41,187 nt of DNA from Prochlorococcus sp. AG-335-I21 (GTDB lineage Bacteria; Cyanobacteriota; Cyanobacteriia; PCC-6307; Cyanobiaceae). Positions 7,424-14,795 of the stretch are shown here, piece after piece. The stretch spans positions 1-41,187 of the forward strand of contig QBZO01000005.1 of the NCBI GenBank assembly GCA_003282225.1. The letters run 5' to 3'. Position numbers and translations under genes: made by a program. Below the pieces are notes generated by a model. The model was not told where the DNA came from, did no database searches, and saw only the letters and a list, made by a program, of their open reading frames with translations. Every line of letters starts with the position of its first letter. The first letter of the stretch is position 1.

Positions 7424-7585
7424 TTAAGATAATAAACCTGATCCTTTCAGATAAAATTTAAATAAAAGAATAACTAGTAAATTAACAATTGCTAAAGCAA
7501 CTATTCCATTTCTGTTTTTTACATCTAGCTTTTTAATTAAATTAGAAAGATAAACGACAGGATTTTCAGGTTCTTTATTTTTCAA
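7424..7585 (-). CDS. 53-residue one-helix membrane protein (TTG start)
   Basis: This ORF is absent from the track because it lacks an ATG. Read from TTG at 7585 it gives 53 residues: a polar N-terminus (KNKEPENPVVYLSNLIKKLDV), then a clear helix (GIVALAIVNLLVILLFKFYL) and a short end (KGSGLLS). The composition and helix boundary look like a real small membrane protein. The start is uncertain, since an ATT lies just upstream. It converges on the frameshifted TM2 gene with 15 bases between stops. Confidence 0.45.
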   Translation of the reverse strand: MKNKEPENPVVYLSNLIKKLDVKNRNGIVALAIVNLLVILLFKFYLKGSGLLS

Positions 7586-7678
7586 TATTAATAAAATAAA
7601 ATTTAAATCAAATTATCACGGATTATTTTTAAACCCAAAAATGTAAAGTTTAAACTTTAAACAGAAATATTTAAGCTA

Positions 7679-8029
7679 TTACATTATTCCTACATTTCTC
7701 AAGAAAGCTTTACCTACATTTCCTATAACAAAAAATAAAGACAAATTAATCAGAAGAATTATTAATAGAGCCAACATTTTGTAGTTAGGATTTGATGAAA
7801 TTCCATCAAATCCATCATTGAGAATTCTTTTAAAAAGAGAATTATCTTTAAATTCTGGTTTTTTTTCTTTTAAATCAGAGTTTGCTTTTTCTTCTTTAAT
7901 GTCTTGATTACTGGCTTCTTCAAGAAATTCAGTAAATGCTTTTACATTCTCTTCTTTATTACTTTCTTTCTTTATCTCAGAAGATGATTCAATTGAATTT
8001 TCCTCAGGGATTTGCTTTGATTCTTCCAA
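7679..8029 (-). CDS. Acidic protein with C-terminal membrane anchor
   Basis: This 116-residue protein has an N-terminal ~75 residues extremely rich in Glu, Lys and Ser, probably disordered. A short basic segment (SLFKRILNDGFDGI) follows, then a C-terminal membrane helix at about residues 86-106 (LALLIILLINLSLFFVIGNV). I recognise no family. The arrangement suggests a tail-anchored protein with a flexible cytoplasmic arm. Composition bias makes homology hard to judge by eye. Confidence 0.55.
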   Translation of the reverse strand: MEESKQIPEENSIESSSEIKKESNKEENVKAFTEFLEEASNQDIKEEKANSDLKEKKPEFKDNSLFKRILNDGFDGISSNPNYKMLALLIILLINLSLFFVIGNVGKAFLRNVGIM

Positions 8030-8208
8030 ATTTTAAATTTACGCTAGGGATATATTACACCATAAAAAAAAACCCACTCGATCAAATGAAGAGAAGGTTA
8101 GTTAAGATTAAAGTTCTTAAAGTTATATTAATTAATTTTGATGAGTTTTGCGATTAGAAATTTTTTTACTAATCAACAGAATTTTAAATGTAATTATTAA
8201 AATAAATT

Positions 8209-8412
8209 ATGCTTGATTCACAAACTATAAAAACCTGCAAGGAAAATCCAACAATAAGAGACATTAAGATAACAAATATTGAGCATGCTATTGATCAAGC
8301 AGAAATGATGATCAAAGAATCAAAAATGAATCAAGAAGAATTAAGTTTTTTGAAAAGGAAAATATCTGATTCAAGGCAGGATCTGGAGATTCTTTATTTG
8401 ATGAAAATTTAA
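8209..8412 (+). CDS. Small coiled-coil-like protein, unknown function
   Basis: The product has 67 residues and is soluble. From about residue 22 onward it reads as helices with heptad spacing (IEHAIDQAEMMIKESKMNQEELSFLKRKISDSRQDLEILYLM). The N-terminus contains one Cys. I recognise no family. It starts with ATG and is flanked by ~50 and ~90 bases of AT-rich DNA, so it is probably monocistronic. Confidence 0.55.
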   Translation: MLDSQTIKTCKENPTIRDIKITNIEHAIDQAEMMIKESKMNQEELSFLKRKISDSRQDLEILYLMKI

Positions 8413-8503
8413 ATAATTAAATGTTTTTCAAAGTTAAGTTTTAGTATATTTGGAGACTTAAGAATATATTGAATAATGATTATATTTAAAAGAAAATAAC
8501 ATT

Positions 8504-8605
8504 ATGTCAAAGAAAAGTATTTATATACCTATAAAAGTAGTTCCATATATATTTGTCTCAATTGCTGCTATTACTATTGCTGCCACTACAAATATAATTA
8601 TTTAG
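8504..8605 (+). CDS. 33-residue membrane peptide
   Basis: This short ATG ORF is not in the track. It encodes a basic start (MSKKSIYIPIK) and one hydrophobic helix rich in Ile, Ala and Val (VVPYIFVSIAAITIAATTNIII), with no soluble tail. I recognise no family. Helix-only peptides of this size are common in cyanobacterial membranes, but chance ORFs of this length also occur in AT-rich DNA. Confidence 0.4.
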   Translation: MSKKSIYIPIKVVPYIFVSIAAITIAATTNIII

Positions 8606-8695
8606 TACTTAAGAACATTGTTTATGAATAAAATATAAAATGATTCAATAGAACATATTAATTAATCAAAAAGATTAGATAAAAACAATATATAC

Positions 8696-8938
8696 ATGAA
8701 AAATTTAAGGATAACTCTCACAGTGATTTTTTTATCTATAATATTCTTTTTTAGTTTAAAAACATATCGTGATTTTGTTATTTCTAGTGATTTAAGAAAT
8801 GAAGAAAAAAATAAATTAAAAAAATCAGCTGAAATCTTGAATGAATGTTTTGATCTTAAAAACAAAAGTAAGAGAACTATAAATGAGTCGTTGAAATTGA
8901 TTGAATATTGTTTAGAAGAATTTGGATCTGAAAAATAA
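8696..8938 (+). CDS. Small protein with N-terminal membrane anchor or signal, unknown function
   Basis: This 80-residue protein has an N-terminal hydrophobic segment at about residues 7-21 (LTVIFLSIIFFFSLK) and a charged helical remainder containing two Cys (NECFDLKN and IEYCLEEFG). It has no lipobox or obvious cleavage site, so an anchored protein is likelier than a secreted one. I recognise no family. Confidence 0.52.
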   Translation: MKNLRITLTVIFLSIIFFFSLKTYRDFVISSDLRNEEKNKLKKSAEILNECFDLKNKSKRTINESLKLIEYCLEEFGSEK

Positions 8939-9000
8939 TTTAATTAGCATATGCTCAACTACTTATATCTTTTTAAATAACTCATCTAGAATATATAAAA

Positions 9001-9219
9001 ATGTTTATGGATAAAAAAAATATTAATAGATGGGAACCAACAAAACTGCAAATCGATAATATCATTCTTCCTGCCTATACCGATCTTTCTAAGAGATGTG
9101 TTGCTTATATCAATGAACTTGAATGCCCACCACAATACATAGCTGATATGTTGAGAGATTTAGCTGATGCAATAATGACTTCATATCCTGAAGTTAAAAA
9201 TAATAGTTCTAATTTATAG
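9001..9219 (+). CDS. Conserved-looking small soluble protein
   Basis: The product has 72 residues (ATG at 9001; a second Met at residue 3 is equally possible). The core WEPTKLQIDNIILPAYTDLSKRCVAYINELECPPQYIADMLRDLADAIMTSYPE reads as a compact helical domain with two Cys. I recognise no family. It ends 7 bases before the OsmC gene, so the two are probably co-transcribed, and it could serve the same redox function. That is inference from spacing only. Confidence 0.62.
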   Translation: MFMDKKNINRWEPTKLQIDNIILPAYTDLSKRCVAYINELECPPQYIADMLRDLADAIMTSYPEVKNNSSNL

Positions 9220-9226
9220 TTTTTAA

Positions 9227-9634
9227 ATGAGTAAAATAACCTGTTCTTATTTAGGGGACTTAAAATGCGAAGCTAAACATCTCCAATCTGGGAATCTAAT
9301 CACAACTGATGCACCTATTGATCATTGCGGGAAGGGTGAAAACTTCTCTCCAACTGATTTACTCGCAACCTCTCTAGGCTCTTGCCTTCTAACGATAATG
9401 TCTATCAAAGCAAGATCAAATGGTTGGGAATTAAAAAATATTTATTTAGATATTGAGAAAATAATGACTAAGAATAAAGAAAGAAAAATAGCACAACTAA
9501 AAATAGATATTTATATTCCTGATGACTTATCAAAAGAAAAAATTGATTTTATAAAAAATGCTTCTGAAGATTGTCCTGTCACTAGAAATCTTTCTGAATC
9601 GCTTGATATTAAAATAAATTGGCATAACCAATAA
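9227..9634 (+). CDS. OsmC/Ohr family peroxiredoxin-like protein
   Basis: This 135-residue protein is the usual size of the OsmC family. It carries the two characteristic redox Cys: Cys53 in LLATSLGSCLLTIM, and Cys116 in SEDCPVTRNLS, where the CPV motif is diagnostic. OsmC-like proteins use this Cys pair to reduce organic hydroperoxides in the cytoplasm as homodimers. The order of motifs fits the OsmC/YhfA-like branch. It follows a small ORF by 7 bases. Confidence 0.88.
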   Translation: MSKITCSYLGDLKCEAKHLQSGNLITTDAPIDHCGKGENFSPTDLLATSLGSCLLTIMSIKARSNGWELKNIYLDIEKIMTKNKERKIAQLKIDIYIPDDLSKEKIDFIKNASEDCPVTRNLSESLDIKINWHNQ

Positions 9635-9674
9635 ACTTTACAAAAATAATTTTCAATTTTAATAATAGGATTTT

Positions 9675-9791
9675 ATGAAATACTTCATAGGAATAATTAT
9701 TCTTTTACTTGGAATATTTATAATTACTGATTTAGCATTTAAAACTAGATATACCAGAAAAAGACTGTCCGATAAGAACAAGAATGAATAA
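9675..9791 (+). CDS. 38-residue one-helix membrane peptide
   Basis: This short ATG ORF lies 40 bases after the OsmC gene. It encodes a helix (YFIGIIILLLGIFIITDLAF) and a strongly basic tail (TRYTRKRLSDKNKNE). It is not in the track. Its 3' end runs into a perfect inverted repeat that probably acts as terminator, which supports it being the end of a transcript. I recognise no family. Confidence 0.48.
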   Translation: MKYFIGIIILLLGIFIITDLAFKTRYTRKRLSDKNKNE

Positions 9792-9806
9792 GTTTCTTGT
9801 TCTTAT
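9772..9806. terminator. Bidirectional terminator hairpin
   Basis: A perfect 13-base inverted repeat ATAAGAACAAGAA / TTCTTGTTCTTAT with a 9-base loop overlaps the stop of the 38-residue ORF. It separates it from the convergent gene at 9829-10035, whose stop lies just beyond. T-richness on both sides is modest. Confidence 0.6.
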
Positions 9807-9828
9807 AAATCCATATATTAGAAATTAT

Positions 9829-10035
9829 TTAGGATACTTTTCTGGACTTTCTATTATTTTTTTCAACCCATGTTTTTTGCCTTTTGTTTAAATCTGAGAT
9901 GTATACTCGAGATTTTCTAGCTAATTGAATTTTTTTATCTCTTTGCCTAAGTTGATTTAACTCTTGAATAGAATAGGTTACAGTATCTTTTTTATGCTTA
10001 AAAATACTTAAAAAATTAAGAAAATACTTTTTCAT
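9829..10035 (-). CDS. Small, highly basic protein, unknown function
   Basis: This 68-residue ATG ORF has a very high Lys/Arg content (RQRDKKIQLARKSRVYISDLNKRQKTWVEKNNRKSRK) and no membrane helix. The composition suggests nucleic-acid or ribosome contact, but no motif supports a specific role. It converges on the 38-residue peptide gene across the hairpin at 9772-9806. Confidence 0.5.
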   Translation of the reverse strand: MKKYFLNFLSIFKHKKDTVTYSIQELNQLRQRDKKIQLARKSRVYISDLNKRQKTWVEKNNRKSRKVS

Positions 10036-10115
10036 AGACTTAATCTACTGTCTTTTGTCATTTTGCCAATATAAAAAAACTTTTATTAAATAATAAATTT
10101 AAAATAATTTTTGAA

Positions 10116-10403
10116 TTATTTATATTTATCAATTTTTTTATCAATTAAATCGATTAAAGGAATCATGAAATTAACATTTATACCTACAGTGCACCATACG
10201 TATGTAAGACAAAATATCAACTTTATATATAAGTTAGAGGGTAAAGTAAGAAACAATTTAAAAAAGCTACCAATAAATAATATTAGTATTCCAACTTGCA
10301 ATAATCCTTTAGCTATCCATAGAAAACCTCGTTTCCTTATGTTTTTGTAGAACCAAAAAAAGATAGCTCCAAAAATAAATAATAAAATTAAATTTATTAT
10401 CAT
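10116..10403 (-). CDS. Three-helix membrane protein, unknown function
   Basis: The protein has 95 residues with three hydrophobic segments (about 2-20, 34-52 and 61-84) joined by short basic loops (KNIRKRGFLWIAKG). I recognise no family. The overlapping plus-strand ORF at 10111-10350 has a less regular composition and is treated as its shadow. The charge pattern of this ORF obeys the positive-inside rule. Confidence 0.55.
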   Translation of the reverse strand: MIINLILLFIFGAIFFWFYKNIRKRGFLWIAKGLLQVGILILFIGSFFKLFLTLPSNLYIKLIFCLTYVWCTVGINVNFMIPLIDLIDKKIDKYK

Positions 10404-10545
10404 TTAAATTCTTTAATAACACCTGTTAATAATAATGCTTTGGTTAAAGGAAATTATAAATATTACATTTTTAAAATCAATTAATATTAAAGATATTCAT
10501 TTATTATCTATAAATATTTTTAAAAAACTATGGATCTAAATTAAT

Positions 10546-10929
10546 TTAAAACAACTTCGATTTTAATAAATCAACCCTCTTTTGATTCACACCTAGGTCA
10601 CCTTCACCGACTCTAGATTCAGACCTAACAAGTAATTTACTAGATTCAGGAAGAAAAGATACTTCTAAATCGTCAACGTATTTCATCCATTTACTTGTTA
10701 CTTCAGCATGAAGATAGTCTCCGTCAAGTTCAACTATTACTGATCTTGGGGTATTCTCGATAATTTCTTTAATTTCCTTAAAAGGTTGTTCGATTGAGTC
10801 GACTTCCCATTCTTCTCTGACACAATGCGCTATTTCAACACACTCACTCAATTCAATGTGAGAAGCAAATGAAGCTGAGGGAAATATAAATCCTATGAAT
10901 ATAAAAAAACTTACAAAAAAGATTTTCAT
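10546..10929 (-). CDS. Secreted DUF1499 family protein
   Basis: I choose the Met at 10929 (MKIFFVSFFIFIGFIFPSASFASH), because it gives a normal signal peptide with an AxxA-type end. The track start at 10941 adds four residues. The mature ~103 residues carry the DUF1499 pattern: two Cys near the start (CVEIAHCVRE), a central strand region (VIVELDGDYLHAEVTSKWMKYVDDLEV), then SSKLLVRSESRVGEGDLGVNQKRVDLL, which is the family signature. DUF1499 proteins are exported, and their function is unknown. No partner gene is adjacent. Confidence 0.82.
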   Translation of the reverse strand: MKIFFVSFFIFIGFIFPSASFASHIELSECVEIAHCVREEWEVDSIEQPFKEIKEIIENTPRSVIVELDGDYLHAEVTSKWMKYVDDLEVSFLPESSKLLVRSESRVGEGDLGVNQKRVDLLKSKLF

Positions 10930-11067
10930 TAAAACAAGCATGAACTTTTCTTAATCTAACCAACAAAAATAAAAATTTGGTGGAATAATATTTAGTAAAA
11001 TTTATATCTTACAGAAGAACTTAAAACTTCTAAGATTTAGAATTAAGTTTCAATAAATCTAAATATT

Positions 11068-11358
11068 GTGGAATTAACTGAACTAATAAAAGATTATATA
11101 GCCACAGAATTATTATCTAGTATTGAACTTGACTTTCTAGAAGGAGAATTATGGGAAACCATTCAACATATTTCTGAGATAAATACATTAACAATGGCTC
11201 CAAAGGATATATGCAATAAATTAGAACTTAAGGAGAATTCTTGCTGGCAATTATGTTGTGCTGCAGTACTTGATTTTTCAAGACCTTTGAATGAGAAAAA
11301 TGAAAGAGTTGAAAATTTTAACAAATTATTAGATAAATATAACCTTTACATCAAATAA
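11068..11358 (+). CDS. Small acidic soluble protein (GTG start)
   Basis: This 96-residue ORF opens with GTG at 11068 and has no earlier in-frame ATG. The product is acidic and helical, with a patch of three Cys (NSCWQLCCAAVLDF). I recognise no family. The stop is only a few bases from the 3' end of the minus-strand Yfr2-type RNA, whose terminator hairpin lies immediately downstream, so the two transcripts converge. Confidence 0.55.
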   Translation: MELTELIKDYIATELLSSIELDFLEGELWETIQHISEINTLTMAPKDICNKLELKENSCWQLCCAAVLDFSRPLNEKNERVENFNKLLDKYNLYIK

Positions 11359-11450
11359 AAAAGACCCCTATAAGGGGCCTAAATTGGTTCTAACAAATCA
11401 AGTGTTTCCTTGTTTCCACTGATTTAGTAAAACCTCTCCTACACACAATT
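11359..11450 (-). ncRNA. yfr2: Yfr2-family small RNA
   Basis: On the minus strand the conserved Yfr2 motif GGAAACA occurs twice in a row (GGAAACAAGGAAACA, 11403-11417) in the loop of a bulged hairpin with arms AAATCA-GTG and CAC-T-TGATTT. Downstream, CCCCTTATAGGGG followed by TCTTTTTTAT is a good intrinsic terminator. The repeated motif in a hairpin loop is the defining feature of the cyanobacterial Yfr2-5 family. No ORF is needed to explain this stretch. The 5' end is estimated, since no transcription start can be read from sequence. Confidence 0.8.
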
Positions 11451-11517
11451 TAAATTTGACATGATTTTTTGAGAGAGTAAATACTTATTGGGCAAGTATA
11501 TTAACTGTCACAAATCT

Positions 11518-11595
11518 AAAAACAAAAAGTACTCAAACTATTGTTCGAGTACTTATTACAATCAGAAAAATGTGTGTGAGGAGTTTCTGATTCAA
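11518..11595 (-). ncRNA. Yfr1-motif small RNA (second copy of the Yfr1 core, in a hairpin loop)
   Basis: The minus strand carries the 11-base Yfr1 core ACTCCTCACAC (11574-11584), identical to the copy between trxA and guaB. Here it lies in the 15-base loop of a perfect 9-bp stem (AATCAGAAA / TTTCTGATT), instead of in the open region between two hairpins as in Yfr1. A strong terminator follows: AAGTACTCGAAC / GTTTGAGTACTT with a 4-base loop, then a T-run. The element is therefore a complete small RNA candidate of about 75 nt. The exact ends are estimated. Confidence 0.72.
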
Positions 11596-11707
11596 TTAAT
11601 TTACACTTATTCGAATTAAAAAAGCTACGGTATTAATCCCTATTTATATTTATTTACTTATTAAAAAATAAAACTAGAATACTTGGATTGGTACAAGAGA
11701 TTTTCAA

Positions 11708-11854
11708 ATGAAAAAAAAGTACAAGAAGGTAATTTACATTTTTTCTGCAATTATCCTTTTTTCAATTATTGGAGGAGTTGTAAAATATTCATTTAGATAC
11801 ATCGACGAGAATCCTGATAAATATATTCCTAAAACGAAGCAAATAATTATTTGA
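11708..11854 (+). CDS. 48-residue one-helix membrane protein
   Basis: This short ATG ORF encodes 48 residues: a very basic start (MKKKYKKV), one helix (IYIFSAIILFSIIGGVVKYSF) and a soluble tail (RYIDENPDKYIPKTKQ). It is not in the track. I recognise no family. It lies upstream of another small ORF on the same strand. Confidence 0.45.
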   Translation: MKKKYKKVIYIFSAIILFSIIGGVVKYSFRYIDENPDKYIPKTKQIII

Positions 11855-12022
11855 TTAATTATTTTTTAGAATTTTTAGTATATTTACAATTTACTTATAT
11901 TTTCCAGTCTCATATCTTTAATACCAAAAGAAACCAGGTATAAAAAGAAATAATTTGAGTATAAATCCACTTTCCAAAATATTAAATCTGTCTTATAAAC
12001 TTCTCAATGATTGGAGGACTTT

Positions 12023-12163
12023 ATGAAAAGAAAACATACCTTTTTTAAAAATAAAGATAATAATCTGGAAGACTTTAAAGCAAAACATAATTATCAAATA
12101 GTGGAAGAATACTGGAGCAAAAGAATAAAAGAATGTGAAAAGAATCTCTCTAAATTTTGCTAA
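12023..12163 (+). CDS. 46-residue basic soluble protein
   Basis: This ATG ORF has a clear Shine-Dalgarno-like GGAGG 8 bases upstream. The 46 residues are basic and helical (MKRKHTFFKNK...VEEYWSKRIKECEKNLSKFC), with Cys near the end. I prefer it to the overlapping minus-strand ORF 11993-12229, which has no such site and a Phe/Ile-rich sequence typical of antisense reading. It ends 9 bases before the next plus-strand ORF, so the two may form an operon. Confidence 0.5.
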   Translation: MKRKHTFFKNKDNNLEDFKAKHNYQIVEEYWSKRIKECEKNLSKFC

Positions 12164-12172
12164 CCAAAAATC

Positions 12173-12421
12173 ATGAATTTTATTATTTCTATTTTTCTTG
12201 CTTCTGTTATGTGGGTTCAAGTTCCTCAATGGGAGGCTGATTGGTCAAAGTGTGCCGTAGATGTTCCGGATACTTCTTGTCATTGGTATGTCGCTGCACC
12301 AGATAATACCTTTGGAGAAGGATTTGATTGGGAAAGTGCTCCTTGGTTTGATGCTAACGGACTTCAAGATGTCGCAAAAATTGAGAAAGAAAGTGTAGTA
12401 GAAAAGCTTCAAAATAATTAA
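12173..12421 (+). CDS. Small, Trp-rich, probably exported protein
   Basis: The product has 82 residues. A hydrophobic start (MNFIISIFLASVMWVQV) looks like a short signal or anchor. The remainder is acidic and rich in Trp and Asp (WEADWSKCAVDVPDTSCHWYVAAPDN, FDWESAPWFDANGL) with two Cys spaced for a disulfide. I recognise no family, but the sequence is information-rich and unlikely to be a random ORF. Confidence 0.62.
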   Translation: MNFIISIFLASVMWVQVPQWEADWSKCAVDVPDTSCHWYVAAPDNTFGEGFDWESAPWFDANGLQDVAKIEKESVVEKLQNN

Positions 12422-12514
12422 ATAAAATTCAATTTATAAACCAAATTTTTTGCAATAAAGTATTTATTTTCTTTCTAATAATATTTAAAATGGAAATAAC
12501 TTTTTAATATTTCA

Positions 12515-12661
12515 ATGCGCTTCAAAGTAAGTTTAAAAAAAGACGGCAAAGAGTTTGATGAGGTTGTGATAGCAAACAATAAGAAAGATGCTATTGAAGT
12601 GGCTTTAAGAAATAATCCAGAAGCGGAGGTCCTTAATTCTGACTGGACATTTAAACTTTGA
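12515..12661 (+). CDS. 48-residue conserved-looking soluble protein
   Basis: This ORF is absent from the track. It starts with ATG and encodes 48 residues with a clear beta-beta-alpha-beta pattern: MRFKVSLKKDGKEFDEVVIANNKKDAIEVALRNNPEAEVLNSDWTFKL. The second half resembles small domains in which a helix 'KKDAIEVALRNNP' follows a strand 'DEVVIANN'. The function is unknown. Its stop is 9 bases from the end of the convergent znuB gene. Confidence 0.6.
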   Translation: MRFKVSLKKDGKEFDEVVIANNKKDAIEVALRNNPEAEVLNSDWTFKL

Positions 12662-12669
12662 AAAAAGTT

Positions 12670-13458
12670 TTAAAATTTATTTCCAATTTTTGGAATTATT
12701 AACGAAGCAACGCAAATAACACTTATTGCAGGACCAGGAGATAAGTTAAAAACAATTGAAAGAATAAAACCCAATAGAGAAATACAAAGTCCAAAGAATG
12801 AAGATCTCATCATTGCAATCCTAAGACTTTGTGCTTTATCAAGTCCTAATAAAGTAGGTGTTGAGAGTAATGCAATTACTAAAATTACTCCAACAGCTGA
12901 CATTGAACTAACGATAACTAGTGCCGTCGTGAAACTTAGAGCTAGGTTTAACAAAGACACATTTATTCCACTAGCTGAGGCGCCCTCTGGATCTAATCCT
13001 ACATATACAACTTTTTCATATCCGAACGTTACTAATAAAATGAATGCCAGAAAAGCAATAATTGTTCTTAACAAATCGCCAAGGTTTGCTGTTAATAAAT
13101 CCCCAAATAATACAGCCTCTAAATCAATTCTTATCCCAAGAAGTGGAATTAGTAAAACCCCAAAACCAAGCATGCCAGCAAGAATTGTATTCATAACTGC
13201 TTCATAATTTTCACTTTTTTTATTAGTTAAACTCTCTGCAATAATTGAACCAACAAGACCACTTATAACTCCCCCAATTGAGGGATGAATACCTAGAGCT
13301 AGAGCTAGAGCTAGTCCTGGTAAAACACAATGAGAAATTAAATTTACTTGTAATAGTCTTCTATGAGTAATCAATACCGTTCCCATAGCTGGGCATAAGA
13401 TTCCAGAGAAAATAGTAATTATTAAAGGAATTAACCACCAGTTGTTTAAAAAAGACAT
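12670..13458 (-). CDS. znuB: Zinc (metal) ABC transporter permease ZnuB
   Basis: This 262-residue permease of the ABC-3 family has about eight membrane helices. Family features include the N-terminal GILCPAMGTVLITHRR and HCVLPGLALALALGIHPSIGGVISG. A central FGDLLTANLGDL and the ASGINVSLLNLALSFTTALVIV segment follow. It forms the membrane channel for a periplasmic zinc-binding protein and a cytoplasmic ATPase. The zinc assignment comes from context: znuC, znuA and zur are adjacent. It reads on the same strand as znuC but is separated from it by zur on the opposite strand. Only 56 bases lie between its start and the probable zur start. Confidence 0.88.
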   Translation of the reverse strand: MSFLNNWWLIPLIITIFSGILCPAMGTVLITHRRLLQVNLISHCVLPGLALALALGIHPSIGGVISGLVGSIIAESLTNKKSENYEAVMNTILAGMLGFGVLLIPLLGIRIDLEAVLFGDLLTANLGDLLRTIIAFLAFILLVTFGYEKVVYVGLDPEGASASGINVSLLNLALSFTTALVIVSSMSAVGVILVIALLSTPTLLGLDKAQSLRIAMMRSSFFGLCISLLGFILSIVFNLSPGPAISVICVASLIIPKIGNKF

Positions 13459-13514
13459 TAATCGTATTATTCGTTATGATCAAAAAAACGGGACATTAAA
13501 AGATCTTGAAAATA

Positions 13515-13910
13515 ATGGGAATCAACCCTGACATTACCCAACGACAAGAGCAACTTCTTGAAGAACTCAAAAAATGTGATGATGAATTGAGTGGTCAAGA
13601 ATTGCATAGGCAATTGATTATCGATGGCAAATCTATGGGTTTGACAACAGTTTATAGAAATCTTCAAGTTCTTATAAAACATGGATTAATTCGATCTAGA
13701 CATCTTCCAACAGGTGAAGTACTTTACACTCCTGTTGATAGAGATATTCACCATCTGACATGTGTTCAATGTGGAGAAACCTCCAAAATGGAAGGTTGTC
13801 CGGTAAAAGATATTCATAGTCCAAAGAAAAACCCAAAAAAATTTCAACTTTTGTTTCATACACTTGAATATTTCGGCCTCTGCCAAAATTGTTACCAAGC
13901 TCAGAGTTAA
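13515..13910 (+). CDS. zur: Fur-family zinc-responsive repressor (Zur)
   Basis: The track starts at TTG 13506; I prefer the ATG at 13515, giving 131 residues. The winged-helix DNA-binding part contains RQEQLLEELKK and the recognition helix GLTTVYRNLQVLIKHGL. The metal/dimer domain holds HHLTCVQCGETSKMEGC and the second Cys pair CQNC, the structural zinc site of Fur proteins. Zur identity, not Fur, is inferred from position inside the znuABC cluster. With zinc bound it should repress the znu genes by binding the palindrome at 14796-14812. It lies between the minus-strand znuB and znuC genes. Confidence 0.87.
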   Translation: MGINPDITQRQEQLLEELKKCDDELSGQELHRQLIIDGKSMGLTTVYRNLQVLIKHGLIRSRHLPTGEVLYTPVDRDIHHLTCVQCGETSKMEGCPVKDIHSPKKNPKKFQLLFHTLEYFGLCQNCYQAQS

Positions 13911-13924
13911 ATTTAAAAATATTT

Positions 13925-14695
13925 TTAATCACAAGAATTATTTTCTTTTAAAGTACTAATATTAAGATCATCTAATTTGCCTTGTATTGAATTGGGAGTT
14001 CCGGATGCTAATACTGTTTTATCTAAAACAACTACATGATCATAACTATTGAGAGATGAGCCCCAATCATGACTACTTATAAACAAAGCTAAGCCTGCAT
14101 CTGCAAGTTGACGGACTATCTTAAGAAAATCGTCTTTTGCGGGAGGATCTAATGCAGCACATGGTTCATCTAGCAGAAGAATTCTTGCAGGAGACATTAA
14201 AGTTTTAGCCAAAAGTGCTCTTTGTTGTTGTCCACCTGAAAGAGAATCAAGTCTTCTATTTGCAAGATTGGAAATGCCAACTCTTTGCATTGTTGCTTCC
14301 AATTCGCAACATTTATTAACCCAAGACTTTGGATTTGCGAGAAGAGCCTTTATTTGGAATGGATTATTATTTTTTGATTTTGAATATTTAATTTGACCTA
14401 ATGAGACTAATTTTTCAACAGTAATAGGAAATTTCCAATTCATTGAGCTTCTTTGTGGCATAAGTGCAACCTGGGATCTAGTTCTAACTAAACTTTCACC
14501 ATCAATAGTTATATCTCCAAAATCAGGATTATTTTGTCCTTGCAATAATTTCAAAAGAGTTGATTTACCAGCTCCATTTGGCCCAACAAGAGCAGTTAAT
14601 GTTCCTGGTTTTATTTGAACTGAAACCTTATTTAAAGCTGGCTTGCTTTGTTTTGTATAAGAATAAGTTAAATTATCTGCAAGTAAAGTAGCCAT
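13925..14695 (-). CDS. znuC: Zinc ABC transporter ATP-binding protein ZnuC
   Basis: This 256-residue ABC ATPase has Walker A GPNGAGKST (38-46), a Q-loop at MPQRSSMNW, signature LSGGQQQR (152-159), Walker B ILLLDEP (172-178), D-loop ALDPP and switch His in FISSHDWG. It powers ZnuB-mediated zinc uptake. It is divergent from znuA: 136 bases separate the two starts and contain the Zur-type palindrome, so both are probably co-repressed. Downstream, znuB lies on the same strand but beyond the antisense zur gene, only 14 bases separating the znuC and zur stops. Confidence 0.9.
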   Translation of the reverse strand: MATLLADNLTYSYTKQSKPALNKVSVQIKPGTLTALVGPNGAGKSTLLKLLQGQNNPDFGDITIDGESLVRTRSQVALMPQRSSMNWKFPITVEKLVSLGQIKYSKSKNNNPFQIKALLANPKSWVNKCCELEATMQRVGISNLANRRLDSLSGGQQQRALLAKTLMSPARILLLDEPCAALDPPAKDDFLKIVRQLADAGLALFISSHDWGSSLNSYDHVVVLDKTVLASGTPNSIQGKLDDLNISTLKENNSCD

Positions 14696-14795
14696 TAAAG
14701 AATATATTTAAATCAGTTAGACCTTTATCTTATCAATATTAAGGAATCTATACTTATTTCATAACAATTGATACCAAATATTGCCATTAATTTTG

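Noticed and set aside
7936-8157. 73-residue plus-strand ORF
   Set aside because: Its first half is antisense to the acidic tail-anchored protein and the remainder is low complexity.
10111-10350. 79-residue plus-strand ORF
   Set aside because: It is antisense to the three-helix membrane protein ORF, which has a better charge pattern and start.
11993-12229. 78-residue minus-strand ORF
   Set aside because: It overlaps two plus-strand ORFs, one with a clear GGAGG site, and its Phe/Ile-rich sequence looks antisense.
13467-13932. Three minus-strand ORFs over zur
   Set aside because: They are shadows of the Fur-family gene. The antisense transcription idea for this region concerns untranslated RNA, not these ORFs.
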